Below, one piece after another: positions 36,413 through 45,635 of a DNA stretch of 64,000 nucleotides (its first letter is position 1; each line of letters starts with the position of its first letter). The stretch is from CAYUQT01 sp964446835. Its GTDB lineage: Bacteria; Planctomycetota; Phycisphaerae; UBA1845; JAFGLZ01. The notes beneath the pieces are model-generated. The model saw only the letters and a program-made list of their open reading frames with translations, did no database searches and was not told where the DNA came from. Position numbers and translations under genes: made by a program. Location of the stretch: positions 124,001-188,000 of the forward strand of contig CAYUQT010000002.1 of NCBI GenBank assembly GCA_964446835.1, given 5' to 3'.

Positions 36413-36967
36413 ATGAAGAACTTTACTGCCGGTGACGTAGTCACCATGGGCATCTCGCTCGAACGCACGGCGGCCTCCTTCTATAATCAGGCCGCCAAGA
36501 AGACGGCGGACGAAGCCACACAGAAGCTCCTGAAGGGTCTGGCCGCCATGGAGCTGGACCACGAGAAGGCCCTTCTGGCCGTGCAACGCGAACTCACGCA
36601 AAGCGAAGTATCCACCGCCCAGGACATGGCCCAGGCGCAGGTCCGCCTGTCGGCCCTGGCCTCGGGTCCTTTCCTCTCCTTCAAAGCAAACCCCAACGTA
36701 CGGCTCTCGGGCCAAGAGTCCCTATCGGAGATCCTTCAGATCGCCCTGGGCATGGAAGAGAATGCGATCGTCCTGATGACCGAGTTGGCGAAAGTCGTTC
36801 CCGCTGATGCGGGCCGCCAACACGTGGAAGATCTCCTCAGGGAGGAGCTCAAGCACCGCGACCTGATCCAGCAACACCTCGCCAGATGCGCCCCGTCATC
36901 AGCGCCACCACCGCCGCCAGAGGCGCAGAAGAAGACACGCTGGCAGCGTTTGTTCGGGAAAGACTGA
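36413..36967 (+). CDS. Ferritin-like/rubrerythrin-family protein
   Basis: A 184-residue protein. The ATG at 36413 (MKNFTAGDVVTMGISLERTA) is selected because GAGGA lies upstream and the longer reading has no homologous look. It is a four-helix bundle with carboxylate and ExxH positions: SLERTAASFYNQAAK, MELDHEKALL, MEENAIVLMTELA and EELKHRDLIQQHL. These could ligate a di-iron centre as in rubrerythrin's erythrin domain. There is no rubredoxin CxxC domain. A proline-rich tail ends in KKTRWQRLFGKD. A role in iron or peroxide handling is inferred from the family. Confidence 0.8.
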   Translation: MKNFTAGDVVTMGISLERTAASFYNQAAKKTADEATQKLLKGLAAMELDHEKALLAVQRELTQSEVSTAQDMAQAQVRLSALASGPFLSFKANPNVRLSGQESLSEILQIALGMEENAIVLMTELAKVVPADAGRQHVEDLLREELKHRDLIQQHLARCAPSSAPPPPPEAQKKTRWQRLFGKD

Positions 36968-37113
36968 CCCTCATCCCGTTGAGACGAGCCCAACCACCCA
37001 CCCGACACGCATCTCCTTTCACACAATCTCCGGCGCCCCCACGGACGCGTCTGCCCTTTATTCAAGTCCCACCGTGGGATAGGATCCCGCTTCTGGCCCA
37101 GGAGAATCGCGTC

Positions 37114-38331
37114 ATGATCGGAATGTTCATCACTGCCTTGCTGCTCTCTGTGGGTCTTTCAGCCCAAGCCGAACCCACAGCGGTCTCTGCGTCGCCACGG
37201 CCGCAGACCGAGATCAAGACCCTGCTCAAGATCGCATGGACCCGGGGCCCCAACCTGCCCCAAGGCTTGCAGGACGGCAATGTGGGTATCGTCAATGACA
37301 CGCTGATCATGGCGGGTGGCTTCTGCCAGGGCCGCAAAGAACCCCACAAACCCGATCGGTACCCCCGAGGATTCCTCAATAAGGCCTGGGGAATGAACCT
37401 CTCGCATCGTGCGGAGGGCTGGCGCCGACTGCCGGAATACCCCGGAACGCCGCGTCAGGGGCTCGGGGCGATCACCGTCGACAATCACGTCTACTACTGG
37501 GGCGGGTTCAACTATACGTCGCCCTTCTGCTACAAGGACGGCTACCGGCTTTCCGCCCGCGGCGACGCGTGGGTGTGGGAGACGATGCCCGAATACCCCT
37601 GGCGAGTCTGCTCGGTGGGGCTCTGCGCGATAGGCACCACCATCTACGCCTTCGGGGGAGCCGACTACGATGAGAACCGGTTCTACACCGAAAACGACCG
37701 TGCCGGAAAGACGCCGCGCATGGGTGCCCGCCTGAACGCCCTGGACACCACCAACCTCAAGGCCGGCTGGAAGCCCCTGCCCGAATGCCCCGGCACTCCC
37801 CGATGGGTCGCTGCCGTCGCCGTCGTCGAGGGCAAGATCTATGTCATCGGTGGCGCCACCGGCGACCTCGTTCGCGACGGGAAGGCCGTCGGCTACTGTA
37901 CAGTGGTCGACAACTGGGTGTACGACCCTGCCACTCGGGCGTGGTCGCGGCTGCGCGACCTGCCCATCGGCAGCGGCAACTTCCCTCCCGGTGACGTGGT
38001 CTTCCAAGGCCGCTACATCGTCCTTATCAGCGGCTACCAGTACGCCCACATCGCCAACCCCGACGGCAGCGTTCGCACCACGTACGGCAAGGCCGGCAGA
38101 TTCCAGAACAAAGGCGAATACCACAACGATGTCTTCGTCTACGACACGAAGACGAACCTCTTCGGCCGCGCAGACTCGCTGCCGATCAACAACAACGCCC
38201 CCATGGCCATCATTCGCAACGACGAGGTCTTTATACTCGGTGGTGAGACCGGCGGTGGCTGGGTCGAGGGCGAGTACTACGGCCACCACCCCGATCTACT
38301 GCTGGTCGGTCGCATTGCGCTGCCCAAGTGA
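37114..38331 (+). CDS. Secreted kelch-repeat beta-propeller protein
   Basis: A 405-residue protein. The ATG at 37114 has AGGAGAA upstream; the frame's earlier starts overlap the ferritin-like gene. The signal peptide ends near LSAQAEP. About six kelch-type blades are visible (VDNHVYYWGGFNY, IGTTIYAFGGADYD, VEGKIYVIGGATGD, QGRYIVLISGYQY, NDEVFILGGETGG). Kelch propellers include N-acetylneuraminate epimerase and galactose-oxidase-like proteins. No catalytic residue set is evident. It lies 146 bases downstream of the ferritin-like gene, perhaps with its own promoter. Confidence 0.82.
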   Translation: MIGMFITALLLSVGLSAQAEPTAVSASPRPQTEIKTLLKIAWTRGPNLPQGLQDGNVGIVNDTLIMAGGFCQGRKEPHKPDRYPRGFLNKAWGMNLSHRAEGWRRLPEYPGTPRQGLGAITVDNHVYYWGGFNYTSPFCYKDGYRLSARGDAWVWETMPEYPWRVCSVGLCAIGTTIYAFGGADYDENRFYTENDRAGKTPRMGARLNALDTTNLKAGWKPLPECPGTPRWVAAVAVVEGKIYVIGGATGDLVRDGKAVGYCTVVDNWVYDPATRAWSRLRDLPIGSGNFPPGDVVFQGRYIVLISGYQYAHIANPDGSVRTTYGKAGRFQNKGEYHNDVFVYDTKTNLFGRADSLPINNNAPMAIIRNDEVFILGGETGGGWVEGEYYGHHPDLLLVGRIALPK

Positions 38332-38377
38332 TCCGGTGCAACTCAAACCGACAATCTCTGCCACCTCTTGACGGACG

Positions 38378-40180
38378 TCACTGGTTCGGTCGGCTGGTCC
38401 CGCCTGATGTCGTCACGGGTCTGGACAAGCTTGGTCGAGCCGGAGCTGAGGATCTCGGCCTCGCGCAGCTCTCGAAATCCATAACGATTTCGCATGACTC
38501 GCCGGGGTCGAGTTCTCGCGAGACGCGATTCATGAGGGTCGTAGGAGAATTCCGCACTGATCCCGGATCGAGGAGCACGGGGACGAATTCATAGTAGCCA
38601 GGTATCATCAGAACCGTCCTCACAACGGTTCCTGAAGATCGCTCAACCGAGAGGTACCCCCTGGGCGACGAAGAACCTCGCCCTGGTCTGCCCTCATGCC
38701 AATCAACACCTGGCTGCCTTGACACTCTGGTGGAAGCCCCGAATGCGTCCAGTGCCTTATCGATACCGGTACACACCAGTCGGACGGTACACAACTTCGT
38801 TACGTCGAAATCCATCTCATAGTTCTGCCCACTCTTGCCGACGTGGACAGGAAGCCTGAGCACAGCTGGGGTGCCATCCGGCGTCTTCCAATGCAGCAGG
38901 ATGTCTTCGTGCCCCCAGGCCGCTGTCCGAAACTGACCCGAAGCGTCTGTACGAAGGAACTCTCGAACCAATGATTCCGGATCGCACCGAAGCACCGATC
39001 CGGCCATGCTCCTGCCATCGCTGGTGGAGTATCCATGCAACAACTCCAGGCGGGCCCCGACGACCGGCCGGTCCTTGCTGCCCTGATAGACCCTGCCGAC
39101 GAGGGTGTTTGAGTCGGAGCGGGACGTACCCATACTGAGCACCAGCGCGCCGCCCACTTCAGAGATGTGGCACGTCTCCGCGGGTCTGCTCACACACGAG
39201 ATGTAGTTTCGGCCCACTCCACCATAGCCTACAAGCGCGTTGGCCTCCCCCGGCAGGAGACCCACCACCTTGGCCCCCTGACGCAGGTCGATCGCAAACC
39301 GAGCGCTGCTCCATGTTCGCGTCATGATCTGGTGAATGCGAGGCGGAAGGTTCTGACTGAAGCTCACCTCCACCGTCTTCATCTTCTCCAGATCCCATGT
39401 CGGGAGAGTCGCGGGGTCTATTCGAATATCGTACGAGGTGTTCGAACCGACACACCTGCGGACCTCCCACGTCACACCGTTCTGCTGCAGACGCACGACC
39501 TCGGTCCACGAGCCTTGAATCGTGTTAGGACCATCACCGGGGGCCGTGACGCGACCTCTCAACTGATAAATGCCCAGCGGCAGCGGGCCGCTGTCGAGCC
39601 ACCCCCCGGCATCCGAACGATACGTATTGGAGAAGGTCTTTCCCGTATCCACCTCACGGTTGCCGACGTAGTCCAGAGAATCGATCGTCAACTCATAGTC
39701 TGCCACAGGCGTCTGCGGCGCCACCGTATAGCAGAAGACCTTTACGCGCGGCGGACGTCCGGCCAATTGATGGTCGCTCAGTGTCGCCAGATGCTTGCTT
39801 ACCTCGGCGAACTGCCGGCTCGTCTCACGAGTCACATCCGCCATCTGCTGAGACATGGTTCGAGTGGCCGAGTACGAAAAGTACGTCGAGGTGGCCATCC
39901 CGGCGACGATCAACACGAGTGCGGCAACCATAACCTTCTGAAACATGATCCAGTCTCCCCAGTGGACGGTACGGAGTTCGCGGCCAATCGTCTCGACATC
40001 TCCAAACGCGGCAACAGCCTCTTGCCTGGCAGCGACGGGGTCACTCTGGGCCGATTCCTCGGTGTGACAGGCGAGGTGGTCGGCGATCTCATCGGCGATG
40101 TCCTGCCGCAACGAGGCCGGTCCCCGGACAATCTCGGACACCCTCGACGGCAGAGCACTGTCGTGCCAGACTCGTGTCAT
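38378..40180 (-). CDS. HAAS-type membrane protein with large extracytoplasmic beta domains
   Basis: A 600-residue protein. Residues about 12-70 (LRQDIADEIADHLACHTEES ... AFGDVETIGRELR) form the helical HAAS/permease-prefix domain that typically follows PadR genes. A single membrane helix (about 82-104) comes next, then a short coiled-coil-like stretch (MSQQMADVTRETSRQFAEVSKHL). The outer part is beta-rich and includes a carboxypeptidase-regulatory-like segment (LVGRVYQGSKDRPVVGARLELLHGYSTSDG). The PadR gene ends 57 bases before its start. It looks like a sensor or signal-relay protein rather than a transporter; this is inference. Confidence 0.7.
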   Translation of the reverse strand: MTRVWHDSALPSRVSEIVRGPASLRQDIADEIADHLACHTEESAQSDPVAARQEAVAAFGDVETIGRELRTVHWGDWIMFQKVMVAALVLIVAGMATSTYFSYSATRTMSQQMADVTRETSRQFAEVSKHLATLSDHQLAGRPPRVKVFCYTVAPQTPVADYELTIDSLDYVGNREVDTGKTFSNTYRSDAGGWLDSGPLPLGIYQLRGRVTAPGDGPNTIQGSWTEVVRLQQNGVTWEVRRCVGSNTSYDIRIDPATLPTWDLEKMKTVEVSFSQNLPPRIHQIMTRTWSSARFAIDLRQGAKVVGLLPGEANALVGYGGVGRNYISCVSRPAETCHISEVGGALVLSMGTSRSDSNTLVGRVYQGSKDRPVVGARLELLHGYSTSDGRSMAGSVLRCDPESLVREFLRTDASGQFRTAAWGHEDILLHWKTPDGTPAVLRLPVHVGKSGQNYEMDFDVTKLCTVRLVCTGIDKALDAFGASTRVSRQPGVDWHEGRPGRGSSSPRGYLSVERSSGTVVRTVLMIPGYYEFVPVLLDPGSVRNSPTTLMNRVSRELDPGESCEIVMDFESCARPRSSAPARPSLSRPVTTSGGTSRPNQ

Positions 40181-40237
40181 GGATCACTTATCCGTTTTCG
40201 ACTTCAGTTGTTCACGCAGCCGATGCCTGCCTCGCGT

Positions 40238-40609
40238 TCACCGAACAGGGACGAGGATCGGGGCCGGTTCCCCAGCCGGGGACATCTTGCCCAAGACACG
40301 TTCCACCGCGTCGGCGAACAGACCCCATTCGATACGCTTTCGGGCCAGTGTCTTGGCCCCTCCGTCGGTAATCTGGTAGTACTTGCGCCGACGACCACCC
40401 TCGGGCTCCTCCCAGAATGATTTGAGCAGCCCATCATGCTCGAGTTTGTGCAGGGCCGGGTACAGGCTGCCCTCTCGAAGCTCGAAGTAGCCGTTCGTCT
40501 TCGTGTTGACGGCCTTGCATATCTGATAGCCGTACATCGGCCCGCGCGAGAGCGTCTCGAGCAGTATGGTGTTCAAGGTTCCGCGGAATAGATCGGGATC
40601 GGTAGGCAT
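40238..40609 (-). CDS. PadR family transcriptional regulator
   Basis: A 123-residue protein. The ATG at 40609 is preferred over a TTG three codons earlier because AGGGAG is 9 bases before it. Its winged helix is diagnostic: LFRGTLNTILLETLSRGPMYGYQICKAV, then EGSLYPALHKLEHDGLLKSFW and GGRRRKYYQITDGG. PadR proteins repress transcription, often their own operon. It heads a two-gene operon with the HAAS-domain protein and lies directly behind the promoter at 40664-40692. Confidence 0.95.
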   Translation of the reverse strand: MPTDPDLFRGTLNTILLETLSRGPMYGYQICKAVNTKTNGYFELREGSLYPALHKLEHDGLLKSFWEEPEGGRRRKYYQITDGGAKTLARKRIEWGLFADAVERVLGKMSPAGEPAPILVPVR

Positions 40610-40643
40610 CGGACCCAACTCCCTGTCAGATGGAACGGACTAG

Positions 40644-40692
40644 TACATCGGCTGTCTAGGTATAGTATACATCGGCAGTCTATGCATGTCAA
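40644..40692 (-). promoter_or_regulatory. padR promoter with two overlapping direct-repeat operators
   Basis: On the minus strand TTGACA (40692-40687) and TATACT (40669-40664) are separated by exactly 17 bases. TACATCGGCWGTCTA (plus-strand sense) occurs at 40644-40658 and again at 40668-40682, 24 bases apart. One copy fills the spacer and the other sits around the expected start site. This is the layout expected of autoregulation by the adjacent PadR protein. Confidence 0.75.
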
Positions 40693-40840
40693 ATGAAACG
40701 TGATGACCACTGTGGAGAATCTTGGGGCCTGTTGGAATCGGGCACGTTCAGCCATCACCCGCTGAAAGGGGACGGTCAGACGGGAGGCGACTACAATGGC
40801 GCCCCGCGATCTGAGACTCTTCGAAACAGGAGGACTTCTG

Positions 40841-42418
40841 ATGACACCACTGGCCGGACTCCTCGCAGCCGTTGGCCTCGCAGCCGACGCGGTACCCCCT
40901 CCAGTTCCGTGCCCGAGTGACCTTACCGTCGGGTGCTTCTACTTCCCGGGGCATTTCAGTCCGCTACGGTGGATGCCGTTCAAACAGACTGGCTTTCCCA
41001 CGCCGCTGATGGGCTACTATCGCGACGGCGAGCCCGAGGTGTCCGACTGGCACATCAAGTGGGCGGTCGAGCACGGCATCAGCTTCTTCGCGTTTGACTG
41101 GTACTATGACTACGAGCACGGCGCAAGCACTGAACACAACAAGGCACTGGACGAGGGTTTTCTAAGGGCGCGGTATCGGGACCGCATGAACTTCTGCCTG
41201 ATGTGGTGTAACGAAGGAAAGGAGGAGAAGTACACCGCTCCGCACATCGAGAAGCTCGCCCGTATCCTGGCCGAACGCTACTTCAGACAGCCCAATCATC
41301 TCCGCATCAACGGCGACAACGTGCTGATCTTCTCCAGGCCCAGGAGGCTCCTCGAATCCTTCGGCACGGAGGGGACCGCGGCAATGTTCCGTTGCATGTC
41401 CGCGATCACCCGCCAGGCCGGCTGCGGCGGGGTGTATCCGGTGGCGCTCGAAGAGGGGAATGTCCCGGAATTGAAGCAGGCCGGATTCCGCGCTACCACC
41501 GCCTACAACTACCCCGAATCCGGCATGACCGACGAGCAGCGCAAGGCCGGACGGGCTCCCTACGCCCTAATGGTTCGGGGCTATGAAGAAAACTGGAAGA
41601 GGGTGCGGGCGCAGAGCGACCTGCCGTATATCGTGCCAGTCTCACCGGGGTGGGATTCGCGACCGTGGTACGGCGATCGGGCACTGGTGCGGACGAGCGC
41701 CCGGCCTGAACTGTACCGCCAGATGTGCCAGGCCGCCCGCAACTACGTGGACCCACAACTCCGGATGGTCCTGGCCGAGTGCTGGAATGAGTTTGGCGAG
41801 GGTAGCTACATTGAACCCACCGTGCAGTATGGCTTCGGCCATCTCGACGCCATGCGCGACGCCTTCTGCCCGAACAACCCCCATCACGACGACATCACCC
41901 CGGCCAGCCTCGATCGAACCGTGCCGGTGTTTTCGAATCTGCCGACGTCGGTAGAAAGCCTGATGGCGAGCGGCAGCAACCTTCTCTATAACGGTGACAT
42001 CGAATCGGGATGGGGGTGGGTTCAGTATGACGGCCGCAGTGCCCCCCTCGATCGTGCGGCACACGCCGGACAGCATTCACTCTGCGTTCGGGGCGGAACG
42101 GGCGTGAAGTCTCAATGGCTGATGCCCATCCCCAAAGGCCGAACCGTTCGCCTTTCCCTCTGGTATCGCCTGCCCGAAGGTGCAAAGCTATCCGTCACCG
42201 CTGCATTGTTTACCGGTCAAGCCTGGCTGGGACGATACGCCGAGATCGCTCAACTCGAGGATACCCTCGGTCAGTGGAAACAACTCGACCGGTCTTTGAC
42301 CCTGGCCGACCCCGCTGCCACCGACTTTGACATCGAGTTCGTCGCCCGAGGCGGCGATTGCCTTGTAGATGACGTCGATGTGCGCGTCGCAACCACAACG
42401 TCTGCATCCAGCCGTTGA
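40841..42418 (+). CDS. Secreted GH99-like (WbsX-like) protein with carbohydrate-binding domain
   Basis: A 525-residue protein. The ATG at 40841 has a strong AGGAGG and opens a signal peptide (MTPLAGLLAAVGLAADA); an earlier start at 40796 would destroy it. The TIM-barrel domain (about 30-365) has the GH99-like opening VGCFYFPGHF, then EVSDWHIKWAVEHGISFFAFDWYYDY, and the acidic end VLAECWNEFGEGSYIEPT. The last ~140 residues (NLLYNGDIESGWGWVQYDG ... DDVDVRVA) form a carbohydrate-binding beta-sandwich. Family members cleave internal mannosides or act in polysaccharide synthesis; the exact substrate is unknown. Confidence 0.83.
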   Translation: MTPLAGLLAAVGLAADAVPPPVPCPSDLTVGCFYFPGHFSPLRWMPFKQTGFPTPLMGYYRDGEPEVSDWHIKWAVEHGISFFAFDWYYDYEHGASTEHNKALDEGFLRARYRDRMNFCLMWCNEGKEEKYTAPHIEKLARILAERYFRQPNHLRINGDNVLIFSRPRRLLESFGTEGTAAMFRCMSAITRQAGCGGVYPVALEEGNVPELKQAGFRATTAYNYPESGMTDEQRKAGRAPYALMVRGYEENWKRVRAQSDLPYIVPVSPGWDSRPWYGDRALVRTSARPELYRQMCQAARNYVDPQLRMVLAECWNEFGEGSYIEPTVQYGFGHLDAMRDAFCPNNPHHDDITPASLDRTVPVFSNLPTSVESLMASGSNLLYNGDIESGWGWVQYDGRSAPLDRAAHAGQHSLCVRGGTGVKSQWLMPIPKGRTVRLSLWYRLPEGAKLSVTAALFTGQAWLGRYAEIAQLEDTLGQWKQLDRSLTLADPAATDFDIEFVARGGDCLVDDVDVRVATTTSASSR

Positions 42419-42432
42419 CCAGGCACAGCGAG

Positions 42433-43773
42433 CTACGCCCGCGGCACCATCTTCAACAATCGCTGGGGACTGACGAACAGGATCTCGTTGGCAATTCGAG
42501 CGGCGGCCCCCACATCGTACTGACCGATCGCGATCTTGCCGGCCAGCACGCGCGACATCAGATTTCGAACGATGGTCGCCTTGGCGTAGGCCCACTCCAG
42601 GGTGTACGCATCCGAGAAGAAGCCGATCTGCCTGTTCACCGCCACCATGTCGAGCCGCTCGTCCATCACGCGGCGGATAAACGGTGGGAAGAAGTTGTGC
42701 CACCAGTAGCCGACCGGAACGATGTTCGGCAGTTCACGGCACATCGTGCACAGTGTCTGGTTCGCGTGGGCACTCGACAGATAGCAGTGGAACTGCACGC
42801 GGGGGTATCGCGACATAAGCTGAGCCACCGAGGACAACGTCTTCTGGTTCAGGCGGCTGTCGGTCTCAAACGGCAGCGGCTCGGCACCGAACGAAAACTG
42901 GAACACGAAGGGCTCGGCACGATCGTTCAGCCGCTGGAGGAAACCACCGAGTACGTAGCTCACGTAGATGTCCCGTTCGGCCGGACCGGCCTGGTCGCGA
43001 CGCTTCATGGCCGCGGTCATATCGGCATCGGTCACAACGCGATAGTCGATGTCGGTCGAGAGGTGCTGCGCCGTGCTCACCACCCGATCAAACGGGATCA
43101 GGGCCACGTAGTGATCCAGCGCGTCGTTGACGTCGCGGAGGTTCTTCACAGGGCGCGTGGCCGGGGGGCGCGAACCGCCCATGGTCACCGGCATCGGCGG
43201 AGCAGGTGCATCCTGGGCCCATGTCTGTTCGAGATCGTACAGCGTCGTGTCAAACTCGCCCCACTGATTCCGTGCAAAGAAGCCCCATTCGAGACTGTAT
43301 TGAAACAGATCGTCCGCACGTCCATCGTGCCGGCGCCACAGCTCCGTGCAGGTCCGCCGGATGTTCGCACGGTGGAGAATCGCTCGTGCCCAAGTCAGAT
43401 CGCCGGCACGTTCCCGGATGATCCCGTCCAGACGCCGCCAGTTGTCGCGCGTGATCGGCTCGGTCCAGTCATAAAGATCCTTCAGGATCGTACGCAGCCC
43501 CCAGAAGCAGCTCGTGTTCTCGATGAACGGCACGAAGGGCAGCGCCCGCTCGATGCGCGTCTGGGCTTCCTGATCGTCCGGCCACTCGCTGAGCCGCAGG
43601 CCGTCCGGGCAGCCCGCGCTGTACAGATCGCTGATGACCATGTGATAGAGCAGCAGATCGTGTAACCCTCGAGCCGTTGGATGCACGGCGTCTACGTGCG
43701 TGTGGGCATCGATCAAAGGTTGCTCGTCCAGAATCTCTCGCATCTCCGCTGTCAGTGCACTCATGCTCGCCAT
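42433..43773 (-). CDS. Uronate isomerase-like amidohydrolase superfamily protein
   Basis: A 446-residue protein. The ATG at 43773 (MASMSALTAEMREILDEQPLIDAHTHVD) is chosen over a longer frame overlapping the kinase gene. The HxH metal motif (H24, H26), LYHMVISDLYSAG and the downstream VQFHCYLSSAHANQT and GYWWHNFFPPFIRR follow the UxaC/glucuronate isomerase group, which interconverts uronates and ketouronates. It is the last of four genes running leftward and starts 2 bases after the kinase stop. It is more divergent than UxaC proper, so other sugar-acid substrates are possible. Confidence 0.7.
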   Translation of the reverse strand: MASMSALTAEMREILDEQPLIDAHTHVDAVHPTARGLHDLLLYHMVISDLYSAGCPDGLRLSEWPDDQEAQTRIERALPFVPFIENTSCFWGLRTILKDLYDWTEPITRDNWRRLDGIIRERAGDLTWARAILHRANIRRTCTELWRRHDGRADDLFQYSLEWGFFARNQWGEFDTTLYDLEQTWAQDAPAPPMPVTMGGSRPPATRPVKNLRDVNDALDHYVALIPFDRVVSTAQHLSTDIDYRVVTDADMTAAMKRRDQAGPAERDIYVSYVLGGFLQRLNDRAEPFVFQFSFGAEPLPFETDSRLNQKTLSSVAQLMSRYPRVQFHCYLSSAHANQTLCTMCRELPNIVPVGYWWHNFFPPFIRRVMDERLDMVAVNRQIGFFSDAYTLEWAYAKATIVRNLMSRVLAGKIAIGQYDVGAAARIANEILFVSPQRLLKMVPRA

Positions 43774-43775
43774 GG

Positions 43776-44708
43776 TCAGACCCTCATGGACAGAACCATT
43801 CCGGACACATCCGCCCGATCCGGCAGATGCTGCCAACCGTTCGGCCTCGACGCATACACCGCCGCCGCGGCCGAAGCGGTCAGGACACACTCCACAATAC
43901 CCAGCCCCCAGGCCAACGCCGCCGAATAAGCACCATGAAAGACATCGCCGCAGCCGGTCGTCTCCCCTACGCGAACCTTGAAGGCGGGTTGATGCAGCAC
44001 CGTCCCGGGATCCGACCCAATTACGTAGTAGCAGCCATCCTTCCCACAGGTGACAACCGTACACGTGCGAGGCGACCGGCGGTGCAGTTCCGCCGCAAGC
44101 TCCGCCGGATCGCTCACCCCCGTCACCGCCGTACCGAAATCGCGCGGGACGATCAGATGATCGATCAGTCGCATCAGCTCATCCCGCCTCGCCGCATCCG
44201 GCCACTCCATGTCGCCCACCACCGGAATGCCCTGCTCGCGGGCGTGCAGGGCCGCCAGAACCATCCCATCGGGCCCCAGTTGATCGATTAACAGAACCTT
44301 GGCGCCCGCCACCAGAGGCTCGGTAATCTGCTCCTTGGACAGCGGCTTAATGGAGTGAAGGTTGAAGAAGATATTCCGGGAGTGCGTGCGGTCGTCGACG
44401 ACGATGACACTATGGATCGGCCCCGTGCCCTCACGCCGCACGATGCTGGCGCAGTCGACGCCCGCCTTCTCGAGATTCTGCCGGAGGTAGTTCGACAAAT
44501 CGTCGTCGCCCAACACGCCGGCGTAGGAACAGCGCGCCCCCAGCTTCGCTCCGGCCGCCAGGGCCGTGGCGATCTGCCCGCCGCAGTGACGGTCTTCACC
44601 ACGGATGGGCTCCTTCTCGTCCGCCGGAGGATAGCGATCGACGTGAACGAAATCGTCGACGGCCACCGTGCCGATGCCCAGGATGTCAAAACGCACTCCG
44701 TCGGACAT
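43776..44708 (-). CDS. PfkB family carbohydrate kinase
   Basis: A 310-residue kinase. The ATG at 44708 (MSDGVRFDILGIGTVAVDD) is chosen because the upstream in-frame reading overlaps the aldolase gene. GIGTVAVD opens the ribokinase fold; HCGGQIATALAAGAKLGA is the first PfkB signature. The C-terminal ATP/anion-hole motif is GETTGCGDVF, where the Asp is the catalytic base; the usual DTxGAGD is altered at the first and fifth positions. It should phosphorylate a sugar or sugar acid for the adjacent class I aldolase, which starts the same transcript upstream. Confidence 0.9.
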   Translation of the reverse strand: MSDGVRFDILGIGTVAVDDFVHVDRYPPADEKEPIRGEDRHCGGQIATALAAGAKLGARCSYAGVLGDDDLSNYLRQNLEKAGVDCASIVRREGTGPIHSVIVVDDRTHSRNIFFNLHSIKPLSKEQITEPLVAGAKVLLIDQLGPDGMVLAALHAREQGIPVVGDMEWPDAARRDELMRLIDHLIVPRDFGTAVTGVSDPAELAAELHRRSPRTCTVVTCGKDGCYYVIGSDPGTVLHQPAFKVRVGETTGCGDVFHGAYSAALAWGLGIVECVLTASAAAAVYASRPNGWQHLPDRADVSGMVLSMRV

Positions 44709-44727
44709 GGTCGACCCGCCCAGAGCC

Positions 44728-45540
44728 TTACGATCGCAGACCGGCCCGCTGAATCGCCTGGGCCGGCGCAACCTCGTCGTGAATCACCGCCTTGAACGCC
44801 AGCAGCGCCTCTGTGATCTGCGGGCAGCCCCAGATGTTCCGCCCGATGGTCATGCCTTTGGCGCCGGCGGCGGTCACCTGGGCCGCCATCTCCAACGCCG
44901 AAGCCAGGGTATCAGCCTTCGGCCCCCCCGCCGCTACCACGGGCACCGGACACGTCCGAACGATCTCCGCGTATGAAGCCACATCACCGCAGAACGGAAC
45001 CTTGATGACGTCCACGCCAACCTCGATGCCGCACCGAACCGCCCAGGCGATGTCTTCCGGCGCAAACGAGATACTCACCTTGCCGTCCGAGGCATAACGC
45101 CGCGGATAGGTGTGAAGGATCACCGGTATGTCCCACACGGATGCCTGACGGACGAAATCCGCGATGCGGCGAAGATGCGCCGCCTCGGTCGCCCCGCGGA
45201 CGAAGGCACACGTCGCAAAGGCGTCAGCGCCAAGACGCACGGCATCCTCCGGCTCGGCGATGTGCTCGTCGGCCGTGTCGTCCGGCCGGCCGATGATGCT
45301 CTGAATGATCAGCGGGGCCTTTCCCGCATAGGGCGGCCAGCAGCCGCGAGCCACGCCCTGATTCATCGTCACCGCGTCCGGCTTCCCCGCCACCAGTGCC
45401 TTGAGCGTGGTGGGCAAATCGCGCAACCCCGAAGGAAGCCCCTCTTGATATCCCATCAGGTGATCCACCGCCACCGAACACAATCGCCCGCTGGCGTGCG
45501 AGAACAATCTCGCCAAACGTATCTGCTTTCCGATTGCCAT
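44728..45540 (-). CDS. Class I aldolase, DhnA/LacD/LsrF family
   Basis: A 270-residue TIM-barrel aldolase. The Schiff-base lysine is K180 in DVIKVPF, and PVPVVAAGGPKAD plus GAKGMTIGRNIWG form the phosphate-binding end typical of the DhnA-type class I group (LsrF, LacD, archaeal FbaB). Position between a Tat-exported TIM-barrel isomerase and a PfkB kinase suggests cleavage of a phosphorylated hexose, ketose or sugar acid. Substrate specificity cannot be read off. The gap to the kinase start is 19 bases. Confidence 0.85.
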   Translation of the reverse strand: MAIGKQIRLARLFSHASGRLCSVAVDHLMGYQEGLPSGLRDLPTTLKALVAGKPDAVTMNQGVARGCWPPYAGKAPLIIQSIIGRPDDTADEHIAEPEDAVRLGADAFATCAFVRGATEAAHLRRIADFVRQASVWDIPVILHTYPRRYASDGKVSISFAPEDIAWAVRCGIEVGVDVIKVPFCGDVASYAEIVRTCPVPVVAAGGPKADTLASALEMAAQVTAAGAKGMTIGRNIWGCPQITEALLAFKAVIHDEVAPAQAIQRAGLRS

Positions 45541-45635
45541 GATGCTCCAGATGCACTTTCCAGAACGGTGCCCATCACCGCTCTACCATCAGGTCCGCGT
45601 ATCACTCTCCCGCAGGCCGGTGGGCCCACCACAAC

